Of a stretch of 64,000 bases of DNA, positions 53,716 through 62,239 are shown one piece after another. The stretch's first letter is position 1, and each line of letters opens with the position of its first letter. The notes below the pieces were generated by a model that saw only the letters and a list, made by a program, of their open reading frames with translations, was not told the origin of the DNA and did no database searches. This DNA is from Alcaligenes faecalis (lineage in GTDB: Bacteria; Pseudomonadota; Gammaproteobacteria; Burkholderiales; Burkholderiaceae_B): assembly GCF_005311025.1 (NCBI RefSeq), contig NZ_CP031747.1:62001-126000 (forward strand). Direction: 5' to 3'. The position numbers and the translations under genes are program-made.

Positions 53716-54219
53716 GTGATCTCTATTCGTCCGGTTCAGGCGCAGGAATGGCGCCTGTATCAAGCATTGCGTCTTGGCGCCTTGCGTGATTGTCCCGATG
53801 CATTTGGGAGTACCTATGCCGTGGAGTCCACACATCCAGAGCATTTCTGGCAGGAGCGGATTCAAGCTGCTTGTGCGTCCGAGACGGACCGCGTCTTGTT
53901 CGCTGAAAAAGAGGGGCAGGCTTGCGGCCTGGTCTGGTGCAAGTTGTCTGCCTCAGAGCCCGTTCTGGCCGATATTTATCAGATGTGGGTGGCGCCGTCG
54001 GCGCGAGGTTTGCGAGCGGGTTTTGCTCTGCTGGATACCGCAGTGCAATGGGCAAAAAGCAGGCAAGCAGCCGGTGTTCGCTTAGGCGTGACCCCGACGA
54101 ATGAAGCAGCCGTCCGGCTGTATGAGAGTTATGGCTTTGTGCCCAGCGGAGAGCCCGAGCCTTTGCGTGAGGGTTCGTCCTTGATGTCACAGACCTTGGT
54201 GCTGGATTTAGCAGACTGA
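53716..54219 (+). CDS. GNAT family N-acetyltransferase
   Basis: A 167-residue acetyl-CoA-dependent transferase. The start ISIRPVQAQEWRLYQALRLGAL matches the family. The acetyl-CoA loop is MWVAPSARGLRAGFALLDTA near residue 95, and the last conserved strand is NEAAVRLYESYGF. The GTG start at 53716 follows AAGGA. The acceptor is unknown. It ends at a strong terminator. Confidence 0.88.
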   Translation: MISIRPVQAQEWRLYQALRLGALRDCPDAFGSTYAVESTHPEHFWQERIQAACASETDRVLFAEKEGQACGLVWCKLSASEPVLADIYQMWVAPSARGLRAGFALLDTAVQWAKSRQAAGVRLGVTPTNEAAVRLYESYGFVPSGEPEPLREGSSLMSQTLVLDLAD

Positions 54220-54234
54220 AGCCCAGCTGATATA

Positions 54235-54274
54235 GACAGCCCCTTGTTGAATCTGACAACAAGGGGCTGTTTTT
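54235..54274. terminator. Terminator between the GNAT and ABC-F genes
   Basis: ACAGCCCCTTGTTG and CAACAAGGGGCTGT form a perfect 14-bp stem with a T run. The hairpin separates two converging units. Confidence 0.9.
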
Positions 54275-54318
54275 ATGCCTTGCCGGATCTGTTGAGCAGT
54301 CAAGGCATAAGGTCTGGA

Positions 54319-56061
54319 TTACTCCAGGTTCAAGGCTTGGCGCAGCTTGTGGATTTCCGCTTGCCAGACCTCTTGCAAGCCAGGCTTTTGATGCTTGGGC
54401 TTGCGTGCCAGATCAGCCTCCAGTTTGCTTTCCAGTTCAATCAGTTGCTCCAGCAATGTGTCGTTGCTGGAGGGGGCTGATTGAGCCCTTGTTGTGCTCC
54501 CTGTGCCCGGACTGAGGATGGGTGAGGATTTCTCTGGCTGATCTGTCTGGATCAGAGCGGCATATAACTGCGTCAAGTCCTGCATTTCCGTCAAGGAACC
54601 TTCGTCCACCAGCCAGAAGCGATTGCAGCTTTTCTCCAGCAGCTCCCGGTCATGGGTGACCAGGATAAAACCGCCTTTGAATTCGCACAGTTCCTCTGCC
54701 AGTTCTTCCTTGCCTTCCAGGTCCAGGTGGTTGGTTGGCTCGTCCAGAAAGAGCAGATGATAGTTGGCCAGCGACAGGGCAATAAACATCAGCCGAGCAC
54801 GCTCGCCACCACTTAAGCTATCCACCTTCTGTGCATGCCGCAGATAAGGAAAACCGGCGCTGATCAGCGCCATTTTCCTGACATCGTCCGGCAAGGGCGA
54901 AAAGTCCTGCAAGGCATGCAGCAAGGTCTTGGAACCATCCAGTTGCTGTTGGTCCTGGTCGTAGTAACCAATGCGGCATTGCGGGTGAAACTTCAGCCCG
55001 TCCATGTCCGCCTCGTCCTGCCAGTAGCGCCATAGCTGACGCAATAAAGAGGATTTACCGCAACCATTGCGACCGACCAATCCGATGCGATCCCCGCTGC
55101 GCACTTGCAGGCCATGGGCTTGAAAGAGAGCAGGCAGGTTCTGTGCCGGGCTGACGACCATATCTGCAATATCCAGTAGGCGATCTGCCTTCATGTCCAG
55201 GCCATGCAGCTGCAAGGTCCAGGGTGTGCCATCCGTCAGATCGGTCTGGTTTTCACGCAGTTTGGACAGGCGCTTTTCCATGCTTTGGGCTTTGCGGGAA
55301 AAGGTCTCGTTGTCGTAGACCTGTCCCCAGATAGCCAAGCGTTTTGCGCTTTGTTCGTTGCGATCAATTTCCTTTTGCTCGCCTTGATAACGACGCAAAT
55401 CCGCCTCATCTCGATTGCGCAACGCTTCACGCGCAGCCGAGCAGGGTAGAGAGAAAAAAGACAGCGTACGATCGCGCAAAATAATGGTGCTGTTGCACAC
55501 GCGATCCAGCAAGCGCTGGTCGTGAGAGACCAGCACAAATGTGCCGCGCCAACTGCTTAGAAAGCCTTCCAGCCAAAGCAGGGAAGGCAAGTCCAGATGG
55601 TTGCTGGGTTCGTCCAGCAAGAGCAGATCAGGCTGGGTAATCAAGGCCCGTGCCAGCAGCAGGCGAGTGTATTGCCCACCACTTAAGGCATTGACCTGGG
55701 TATGCCAGTCCAGTGCCTGAAAGCCCATCTCGCCAAGCAAGCTTTCTGCGCGCCAGGCATCCGTATCGTGCTGCTCTGCGGGCAGGGCAGCCAGTACGGC
55801 GTTCAGCAAACTCAAGGCGTGCAGATCCGCTGGCAGGTATTGCTCAACACGCGCCAGAATGCAGTGGTTTGCTAGTGAAATACTGCCTTGCCTGGGCGTC
55901 AGTTCGCCGCAAAGCAGGCTGATTAAGGTGCTTTTGCCACAACCGTTGTGGCCTATAAGTCCAACTCGATCTCCGGCCTTGATAGTGAAGGCAATTTCTT
56001 TGAATAAAGGACCGGAAAGGGTTTCGTAAGAGAGTGAGTGGACTGACAGTAAAGTACTCAT
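54319..56061 (-). CDS. ABC-F family ATPase
   Basis: A 580-residue cytosolic protein with two ABC ATPase domains and no membrane part. Domain 1 has the Walker A GHNGCGKST near residue 42, the signature LSGGQYTRL near 135 and Walker B LLLLDEPSNHLDL. Domain 2 has GRNGCGKSS near 335, LSGGERARL near 435 and LFLDEPTNHLDLEG. The inter-domain linker is about 80 residues, and the C-terminal tail is coiled-coil in appearance. ABC-F proteins act on the ribosome. It could be a housekeeping translation factor or a mild resistance protein. ATG 56061 is used; an in-frame start at 56094 cannot be ruled out. Confidence 0.9.
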   Translation of the reverse strand: MSTLLSVHSLSYETLSGPLFKEIAFTIKAGDRVGLIGHNGCGKSTLISLLCGELTPRQGSISLANHCILARVEQYLPADLHALSLLNAVLAALPAEQHDTDAWRAESLLGEMGFQALDWHTQVNALSGGQYTRLLLARALITQPDLLLLDEPSNHLDLPSLLWLEGFLSSWRGTFVLVSHDQRLLDRVCNSTIILRDRTLSFFSLPCSAAREALRNRDEADLRRYQGEQKEIDRNEQSAKRLAIWGQVYDNETFSRKAQSMEKRLSKLRENQTDLTDGTPWTLQLHGLDMKADRLLDIADMVVSPAQNLPALFQAHGLQVRSGDRIGLVGRNGCGKSSLLRQLWRYWQDEADMDGLKFHPQCRIGYYDQDQQQLDGSKTLLHALQDFSPLPDDVRKMALISAGFPYLRHAQKVDSLSGGERARLMFIALSLANYHLLFLDEPTNHLDLEGKEELAEELCEFKGGFILVTHDRELLEKSCNRFWLVDEGSLTEMQDLTQLYAALIQTDQPEKSSPILSPGTGSTTRAQSAPSSNDTLLEQLIELESKLEADLARKPKHQKPGLQEVWQAEIHKLRQALNLE

Positions 56062-56792
56062 GACATGCTCAAGTTTTTTGGGTGCGCGGGTACAGCGCAT
56101 CCTCGTCAATAGAAGCTGACGATAATTCTTGAGGCCTGAGTGAAGTCCTTCAGTAAGTTAATGCTTCGCTCAAGTCTAGATTATCGCGCTGCGAAATCGA
56201 AAACTTGAGCCGTTCTCTATACCAAAGAAGAGTGCATAAATGAATTTGCACATAGGTGTAGGATCTCCTCTTAATCAATGGGTTAGCCATGCTTGAAGCG
56301 GGTATAAAAGACTTGTTGAATCAACAAGCTTGTGGCCTCAGGGCAGGGTAAGGACTGGTTGTGCCTGGGAAGGAAAGACGGGTATGAAACACCGTTCGTT
56401 CCGACAAAACCGCAAGAGTGTGATTGTAATCAGGAAGCAGAACCATAGAAAACTCAGGCGTTGGTTTTTGGAGGGGTGTGTAGCATTCAAGATGCATTGT
56501 CCCTGTAGTAGCAGGGGCGTGCCTGACGGGTGTGTCACTGGCTACTGTGCCTTCATCTGGCCGCAAGGAACTGGTTTTTAGACTGTTTTTCGGTGTTCAG
56601 GCACCTGCTTGCAAGCTTCTGGATGGTTTGTTCCGCAGTAAAAAAAGCAGAATTATTACCATTTTAAAAATAGAGTATGACCATAATCTATCCTTGCTTT
56701 CCCAGGAAAGCTGTGCAAGGATAGCTGCCATCCATAATCTATTAACGCGGGCAGCGACGCGCACTCACACACACTTTCTGGAGAGTATTCGG
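56062..56792. other. Large intergenic region between the ABC-F gene and MaoC-TetR operon
   Basis: These 731 bases hold no supported gene. Short frames near 56330-56581 have no ribosome binding site or family features. A small palindrome (CTTGTTG, AAT, CAACAAG) is at 56312-56328. A 9-bp hairpin CTATCCTTG/CAAGGATAG is at 56688-56724. The direct repeat CCATAATCTAT occurs at 56681 and 56732. Confidence 0.55.
56681..56742. promoter_or_regulatory. Repeat cluster upstream of the MaoC-TetR operon
   Basis: Two copies of CCATAATCTAT (56681-56691 and 56732-56742), 51 bases apart, flank a stem of CTATCCTTG/CAAGGATAG that contains an inner CTTTC/GAAAG. The TetR-type protein encoded in the operon may bind here. 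Confidence 0.4.
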
Positions 56793-57248
56793 ATGAGCCT
56801 TAAAGCACCTGTCTATCTTGAGGATCTGGCCCTGGGAATGGAGTTTCGCAGCGCAGAACATGCTCTGGATGAAGCGCAAATTATCAGCTTTGCCCGCCAG
56901 TTTGATCCGCAGCCTTTCCATCTGGATGCAGAGGCGGCCAAGGGCACGTTCTTTCAGGGGCTGGCCGCCAGTGGATGGCATACCGCCGCCATTACCATGA
57001 AGCTTTTGGTGGACAGCTTGGTATTCAGTCAGGGGATTATTGGTGCAGGCGGGCAAATCGATTGGCCACGGCCTACGCGCCCTGGCGATGTCTTGCATGT
57101 GCTCAGTAAAATCATCGACATTCAGCCCTCCCGCTCCAAAGCGGACAGAGGCATGGTGGTGGTGGAGTCTCACACCCTGAATCAGAACAATGAGGTGTGC
57201 CAGCGCCTGATTGCCAAGCTGATTGCCTTTCGTCGTCCGGAGGTTTGA
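56793..57248 (+). CDS. MaoC-like hot-dog domain dehydratase
   Basis: A 151-residue protein of the MaoC/(R)-hydratase fold, which hydrates or dehydrates acyl-CoA-like substrates. FARQFDPQPFHLDAEAAKG near residue 35 is the family catalytic segment, with the Asp-His pair in FDPQPFHLD. LAASGWHTAAITMKLLVD follows. Start ATG 56793 follows GGAG. The TetR gene begins immediately after its stop, so the two form an operon, and the TetR protein probably controls it. Confidence 0.87.
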   Translation: MSLKAPVYLEDLALGMEFRSAEHALDEAQIISFARQFDPQPFHLDAEAAKGTFFQGLAASGWHTAAITMKLLVDSLVFSQGIIGAGGQIDWPRPTRPGDVLHVLSKIIDIQPSRSKADRGMVVVESHTLNQNNEVCQRLIAKLIAFRRPEV

Positions 57249-57836
57249 ATGGGGCGTGTCTCGCGTGAGCAGGCCGAACGCAACCGCGAGCGTGTGCTGG
57301 AGACGGCTTGCCGACTGTTTCGCAAACATGGAGTGGAAGGGGTCTCGATCGGGGACATCATGAAAGAGGCGGGCTTGACGGCAGGCGCTTTCTACAAGCA
57401 GTTTGTCTCCAAGGAGGCTTTGATTGACGAGGCCTCCCGATTTGCTTTTACCCAGTCTTCCGAATCCTGGGAGCGTATCAACCAGCGCTATGAACAGGAC
57501 GCCGTGCAAGGGTTTCAAGCCTTGATGCGGCGATATTTCAAGCACCGTCCTCAAACCCAAAGCTGCCCGATCCTGGCCTTTTCTTCCCTGGCCAGCGGCC
57601 TGCCTGCGGATGCGCAGACCACGGCAATTTACAGTGAAGGCGTAGAGAGCTTGTTTGAGCAGTTTCGTGGCGTTGCCATGCAAGCGTGTGCCGAGCAGAC
57701 CGAAGAGCAAGTCATGCTCTTGTTTGCCGCCATGTTGGGGACAGGGATGATCAGTCGGGCCATGGGCGATACCGCGTTTACGCAAAGTATGCAGGCTGCA
57801 GTATTGGCCGCATTGCCTGGCAGTGAGTCCGATTAG
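57249..57836 (+). CDS. TetR family transcriptional regulator
   Basis: A 195-residue regulator. The HTH is at about residues 10-55 (RERVLETACRLFRKHGVEGV and GDIMKEAGLTAGAFYKQFVS). The C-terminal ligand-binding domain is AcrR/YxaF-like. The ATG directly abuts the stop of the MaoC-like gene. Its ligand may be an acyl-CoA or related compound. Confidence 0.9.
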   Translation: MGRVSREQAERNRERVLETACRLFRKHGVEGVSIGDIMKEAGLTAGAFYKQFVSKEALIDEASRFAFTQSSESWERINQRYEQDAVQGFQALMRRYFKHRPQTQSCPILAFSSLASGLPADAQTTAIYSEGVESLFEQFRGVAMQACAEQTEEQVMLLFAAMLGTGMISRAMGDTAFTQSMQAAVLAALPGSESD

Positions 57837-57876
57837 CACTATTAGCCTATCGATCAAGGCGACAAGCGCTTGCGTA

Positions 57877-58281
57877 TCAGGCTTGTTCGGGCAGTTGCGC
57901 CACTACCTTGATCTCGAACTGAAAGCCTGACAACCAAGGCACCCCTACACCTGTCAACGCCGGGTAGGGCGCATCACCCCAGTAGTCCGGCAGAACCTTC
58001 CACAGGGTTTCCAGATTGGCTTCCGGGTTCACCAAAAACAGCGTCACATCCAGCACATGAGCAAAGCTGCAACCTGCTGCGGCCAGCACGGTATTGAGGT
58101 TCTCAAAGGCCAGGCGTATTTGCTGTTCCAGGTCCGGCTCGGGTGAGCCGTCTTCGCGGCTGCCGACCTGGCCAGAAATAAACAAAAAGCCATTGGAACG
58201 AATCGCCGGTGAGTAGTGACCACGCTCATACAAGGCTTGGCGTTCGGTGGGGAAGACGGCTTGGCGTAAGGTAGTCATCAT
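57877..58281 (-). CDS. RidA family protein (cytosolic)
   Basis: A 134-residue YjgF/RidA-fold protein without a signal peptide. FLFISGQVGSREDG near residue 32, EQQIRLAFENLNTVLAAAG and the DVTLFLVNPEANLETLWKV segment are typical. The usual catalytic Arg of canonical RidA (near the R of PxRxxV) is not present in ALTGVGVPWLSGFQFEIK, so it is probably not a true RidA deaminase. The divergent LysR gene is 139 bases away. Confidence 0.85.
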   Translation of the reverse strand: MMTTLRQAVFPTERQALYERGHYSPAIRSNGFLFISGQVGSREDGSPEPDLEQQIRLAFENLNTVLAAAGCSFAHVLDVTLFLVNPEANLETLWKVLPDYWGDAPYPALTGVGVPWLSGFQFEIKVVAQLPEQA

Positions 58282-58420
58282 GCTTTCCAGTGCCTGCTGG
58301 GCAGGTGAAGTTCATTGAGCTATGCACTGTAGGTCTTGTGCGTGGACAGATAAACGCTGGATGGCAGACAACACTATTTCTATAATCCAAACAATCACTG
58401 CAACCGATTGGGGACAATAC

Positions 58421-59323
58421 GTGGACCGTTTCGAAGCGATGCGTACCTTTGCCAAGGTGGTGGAAACGGGCAGCTTTACCAAGGCGGCCCAAGCTTTGCA
58501 TCTGAGCCGAACCCGGGCCACGCATCTGGTGCAGCAATTGGAGGCACGCTTGCAGGTGAGCTTGCTGCATCGCACGACGCGCAAGGTCAGTGTGACCAGC
58601 GCTGGGGCACTTTATTTTGAGCGTGTGGTGCAATTGCTGGCCGATCTGGAAGACAGTGAGCGGGATCTGGCCCAAGCCTTGGCTTCGCCCAGTGGCCGCT
58701 TGCGGGTAGATGTGCCCAGCCCTTTAGCCAGCCGTGTGCTGGTGCCTGCCTTGCCGTCGTTCTACGCACGCTACCCGGATATTCAGCTGGATATGGGCGT
58801 AGGCGACAAGACGGTAGATCTGCTCGATGAAAGCATGGACTGTGTGGTTCGAGGTGGTCAGATTCAAGACCAGTCCTTGATCGCCAAGCGGGTGGGGGCG
58901 CTGCATCTGTCCATCTATGCTGCACCCTTGTATCTGGAGCGGTTTGGTACCGTTGTGCATCCTAAAGAGCTGGACGGGTCTGCACATCGAATGGTGGGGT
59001 ACCTGTGGGAACATCAGAACAAACCGTTTCCTTATGCCTTGCGTCGCGATAAAGAACGGGTTTCTTTGCCAGGCCGTTATGGCTTGGCCGTGAATGATGG
59101 CAACGCCTATCTGGCAGCGGGTGAAGCGGGTTTGGGGCTGGTTTGCCTGCCGGCGTATTTGGCCAAGGAAGCGGTGCAAGCAGGGCGCCTGATCGCGTTA
59201 TTCCCGGATTGGACGATGGACCCTATGCCCTTGTATGTGGCTTTTCATCGCAGCAAACATACGAATGTTCGGCTGCGTGTTTTTATTGATTGGGTTGCGG
59301 AGCAATTGACTCAAGTATCTTGA
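58421..59323 (+). CDS. LysR family transcriptional regulator
   Basis: A 300-residue regulator. The HTH is MRTFAKVVETGSFTKAAQAL with LSRTRATHLVQQLEARLQVS. The effector domain has the usual LysR substrate-binding shape. I choose GTG 58421 (VDRFEAMRTF) after GGGGAC. A longer frame from 58322 would add 33 atypical residues. It is divergent from the cytosolic RidA-like gene and may control it. Confidence 0.9.
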   Translation: MDRFEAMRTFAKVVETGSFTKAAQALHLSRTRATHLVQQLEARLQVSLLHRTTRKVSVTSAGALYFERVVQLLADLEDSERDLAQALASPSGRLRVDVPSPLASRVLVPALPSFYARYPDIQLDMGVGDKTVDLLDESMDCVVRGGQIQDQSLIAKRVGALHLSIYAAPLYLERFGTVVHPKELDGSAHRMVGYLWEHQNKPFPYALRRDKERVSLPGRYGLAVNDGNAYLAAGEAGLGLVCLPAYLAKEAVQAGRLIALFPDWTMDPMPLYVAFHRSKHTNVRLRVFIDWVAEQLTQVS

Positions 59324-59331
59324 GTGCCAGA

Positions 59332-59367
59332 AAAAAAGCCAAGGAGAATGAATCCTTGGCTTTTTTC
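59332..59367. terminator. Terminator between the LysR gene and alaA
   Basis: AAAAGCCAAGGA and TCCTTGGCTTTT form a long stem with T runs on both strands between converging genes. Confidence 0.9.
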
Positions 59368-59381
59368 ATTGAGTCCGATTT

Positions 59382-60665
59382 TTATTCAGCTTCGGCGCTG
59401 TCTACGACTGGAATGGTCGCCTGGGCAAACTCAGGCCGTTCTGTACCGTGCTTGATACGGTAGTCTTTCAGGAACTTGGCGATGCGGTTGATGGCCTCGC
59501 GCAGGTCCGGCTCGTGGGGCAGAAACACCATGCGGAAGTGATCCGGATGAGGCCAATTAAAGCCCGTGCCTTGCACCAGCATCACGCGGGTGGCTTCCAG
59601 CAGTTGCAGGAAGAATTGGCGGTCGTCCTTGATGGGATAAACCTCGGGATCCAGACGCGGGAACATGTACAGGGCAGCGTGGGGCATGACGCAGCTGACC
59701 CCGGGAATCGCGGTGATCAACTCGTAAGCCAGATCGCGCTGACGGCGCAGGCGTCCGCCTTCGCATACCAGGTCGTTAATGCTTTGATAGCCGCCCAAGG
59801 CGGTCTGAATGGCCCATTGGCCGGGCACGTTCGCGCACAGCTTCATATTGGCCAGCATGCTCAGGCCTTCGATGTAGTCGGCACCGGCTTTCTTGTCGCC
59901 CGAAATCACCAGCCAGCCTGCGCGGTAACCACATGCGCGGTAGCTCTTGGACAGGGAGTTGAAGGTCAGGGTCAGTACGTCGTTGGACAGGCTGGCCATG
60001 GCGGTGTGCTTCATGTCGTCGAACAGGACCTTGTCGTAGACCTCGTCGGCCAGCAGCACCAGATTGAATTCGCGAGCAATATCGACCAGAGCTTGCAGCA
60101 CCGAGTCGGGGTAGAGCACGCCGGTGGGGTTGTTTGGGTTGATGACAACCAGGCCCTTGGTGCGTGGGGTGATCTTGGAGCGGATATCGTCCAGGTCCGG
60201 AATCCAGCCTTTGGATTCGTCACACAAGTAGTGCACGGGTGTACCGCCGGACAAGCTGGTTACAGCCGTCCACAGCGGATAGTCGGGCATGGGCAGGAGC
60301 AGTTCGTCACCGTCGTCCAGCAGGGCGTTGGTGGCCATGGCAATCAGCTCAGAGGCGCCATTGCCCAGGTAAATATCTTCCAGCGTCACGCCCTTGATCC
60401 CTTGTTCCTGGGTGTAGTGCATGACGGCTTTGCGCGCGGCAAAAATACCTTTGCTATCCGAGTAGCCCGAAGAGTTGGGCAGGTTGCGGATCATGTCGAG
60501 CTGGATTTCTTCCGGGGCGTCAAAACCGAATACCGCCAAGTTGCCGATATTGAGCTTGATCAGTTGCTGGCCCTCGTCTTCCATTTGTTTGGCCCGGTCC
60601 ATGATGGGGCCGCGAATATCGTACAAAACATTCGCCAATTTGCTCGATTTCTTGATGCTATTCAT
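59382..60665 (-). CDS. alaA: Glutamate-pyruvate aminotransferase AlaA
   Basis: A 427-residue class I PLP aminotransferase that makes alanine from pyruvate and glutamate. The start SIKKSSKLANVLYDIRGPI is close to E. coli AlaA. The YLGNGASELI segment is near residue 100 and INPNNPTGVLYP near 175. The PLP Lys lies in TFNSLSKSYRACGYRAGW near residue 240. The last 25 residues extend beyond the E. coli protein. It is a single gene, divergent from the MarR-HEAT operon. Confidence 0.92.
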   Translation of the reverse strand: MNSIKKSSKLANVLYDIRGPIMDRAKQMEDEGQQLIKLNIGNLAVFGFDAPEEIQLDMIRNLPNSSGYSDSKGIFAARKAVMHYTQEQGIKGVTLEDIYLGNGASELIAMATNALLDDGDELLLPMPDYPLWTAVTSLSGGTPVHYLCDESKGWIPDLDDIRSKITPRTKGLVVINPNNPTGVLYPDSVLQALVDIAREFNLVLLADEVYDKVLFDDMKHTAMASLSNDVLTLTFNSLSKSYRACGYRAGWLVISGDKKAGADYIEGLSMLANMKLCANVPGQWAIQTALGGYQSINDLVCEGGRLRRQRDLAYELITAIPGVSCVMPHAALYMFPRLDPEVYPIKDDRQFFLQLLEATRVMLVQGTGFNWPHPDHFRMVFLPHEPDLREAINRIAKFLKDYRIKHGTERPEFAQATIPVVDSAEAE

Positions 60666-60898
60666 GATGCTGGTAATCGGATTCCATGTGTGCTGCTAAT
60701 GAACGGTGGCAGGGCTGATGCCTGACCAGCCTTATACCTTACCGCATGCGTGGGCCTGTCTTGTAAGCATCAAGCTTAAAATGTGGCATTGTCGAATTTT
60801 GGCGACACTCTTTTGTCGATAGGCTCCTTACTACCTGGACATATTCCGCTTTATGGATTGGATTGGCATGATGTGAAATCAGCCCTCCTTTATTTTTC

Positions 60899-60953
60899 TT
60901 GTTTTTGAAGCGCTCTGAGATTAAGATTCGACATCAAATCATTTGATGTCGAA
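60899..60953 (+). promoter_or_regulatory. Promoter and 27-bp perfect palindrome of the MarR-HEAT operon
   Basis: TTGTTT at 60899-60904 and TAAGAT at 60922-60927 are 17 bases apart. The palindrome TTCGACATCAAA, TCA, TTTGATGTCGAA at 60927-60953 covers the predicted start site and ends 2 bases before the ATG. This is an autorepressor arrangement typical of MarR genes. Confidence 0.7.
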
Positions 60954-60955
60954 CT

Positions 60956-61444
60956 ATGAAACTGGAAGCGAAATATCGGGCCTTGCTCTCGCACGCAGAG
61001 CAGCAAAAGGGCGTCAACGTTCAGGGCATGTCCCTGTGTTTTCAGCTCCTGTCCTTGTCTGCCCGTATTGATCGGGACTGCGCCGCCTTGTTGGCGCCCC
61101 ATGGCTTGAGTGAAGCCCGTTTTGTGCTTTTGTTCCTGCTGGAAGAAGCACCCGACGGCATGCCTTCCCACATCCTGGCTGAACGGGCAGGCGTGACGCG
61201 GGCGACTGTCACAACTCTGGTGGATGGGCTGCTGAAAGCGGGCTTGGTGCAGCGCTTTGCGGCCCAGACCGATCGGCGTTCTGTCATGGTGAAACTCAGC
61301 CCTCAGGGGGCGGAGTTGGCCAGGACGCTGGTAGGAACTCACGCCCAGTGGATAGGCGAATTGTTCCGGCATTTGTCCGAGGCGGAGTGCACCCAGCTTA
61401 GCGCCTTGTTGAACAAAGCCGCTGGCGGAGAAGACGCGTCATGA
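60956..61444 (+). CDS. MarR family transcriptional regulator
   Basis: A 162-residue winged-helix regulator with the recognition region AERAGVTRATVTTLVDGLLKAG and the wing AQTDRRSVMVKLS near residues 80-115. The perfect palindrome before its ATG suggests autorepression. There is no clear ribosome binding site, and the leader would be only about 20 bases. The stop overlaps the next gene by 4 bases (ATGA). Confidence 0.9.
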   Translation: MKLEAKYRALLSHAEQQKGVNVQGMSLCFQLLSLSARIDRDCAALLAPHGLSEARFVLLFLLEEAPDGMPSHILAERAGVTRATVTTLVDGLLKAGLVQRFAAQTDRRSVMVKLSPQGAELARTLVGTHAQWIGELFRHLSEAECTQLSALLNKAAGGEDAS

Positions 61445-62217
61445 GTATCGAGAACCGCAAGGCTTATGCCAAGGTCGCGGATATACCGGCTGATATTTTG
61501 CTGGCTCTGTCCAAAGGGGAAATCCAGGGTCTTACTCTGACCGAGTCCTTGGCCATCGATCAGCGCGTGCTGGTGGCGACCGTATTTCCGGAATTGGATG
61601 AGCAGGGCGCAGAGCACATCGACACCCTGGCCCAATTGGGCATTCTCAAGCGAATGAAAGCCATTGGGGAGTATTTGCTGGACACGTATGGCGAGATGGC
61701 CTGGACGCGCTGTTTAGATCACCCGGCTGATGTGGTGCGGGGCTGGGCCTGCTTTATGGTGGGAGCCCGTGCATCCTTAAGTGTGCCTCAGCGCCTGGAG
61801 GTACTGCGCCCTTTGGCAGATGATGCGCATTTCGGTGTGCGTGAATGGTCCTGGATGGCGGTACGTCCTCATTTGGTGGCCGAGCTGGATGCGTCGATTC
61901 AGAGCTTGCAGCAGTGGGCGCGCTCAGACTCGGAATATCTGCGTCGCTTTGCGTGTGAGGCTTTGCGCCCTCGGGGAGTGTGGTGCGCACATATTGCCAT
62001 CCTGAAAAAAGAACCGGAACGCATGTTGCCGATTCTTGAGCTCTTGTATCGGGATGGCAGTGTGTATGTGCAGGACTCGGTAGCCAATTTCTTGAATGAT
62101 GCGGCCAAGGATCAGCCGCAGTGGGTGCGTGATCTATGTGCTCAATGGCAGATGCAAGCGCCGGATAATGCTGCTGTGCAGCGCCTGTGTCGACGGGCGC
62201 TGCGCAGCGTGTCTTGA
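61441..62217 (+). CDS. HEAT-repeat protein, DNA alkylation repair (AlkD-like) family
   Basis: A 258-residue helical protein of HEAT-like repeats. Typical segments are MAWTRCLDHPADVVRGWACF near residue 90, VREWSWMAVRPHLV near residue 130, SEYLRRFACEALRPRG near residue 160 and YVQDSVANFLNDAAKDQPQW near residue 210. AlkD-type proteins excise alkylated bases, but some relatives only bind DNA. It is translated in overlap with the MarR gene, so it is probably controlled by it. Confidence 0.8.
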   Translation: MSIENRKAYAKVADIPADILLALSKGEIQGLTLTESLAIDQRVLVATVFPELDEQGAEHIDTLAQLGILKRMKAIGEYLLDTYGEMAWTRCLDHPADVVRGWACFMVGARASLSVPQRLEVLRPLADDAHFGVREWSWMAVRPHLVAELDASIQSLQQWARSDSEYLRRFACEALRPRGVWCAHIAILKKEPERMLPILELLYRDGSVYVQDSVANFLNDAAKDQPQWVRDLCAQWQMQAPDNAAVQRLCRRALRSVS

Positions 62218-62239
62218 TGCTCCGGTTCCAGTCCTGGAA

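Noticed and set aside
56330-56581. 83-codon plus-strand frame in the 56 kb gap
   Set aside because: No ribosome binding site and no coding-like composition; the region looks regulatory.
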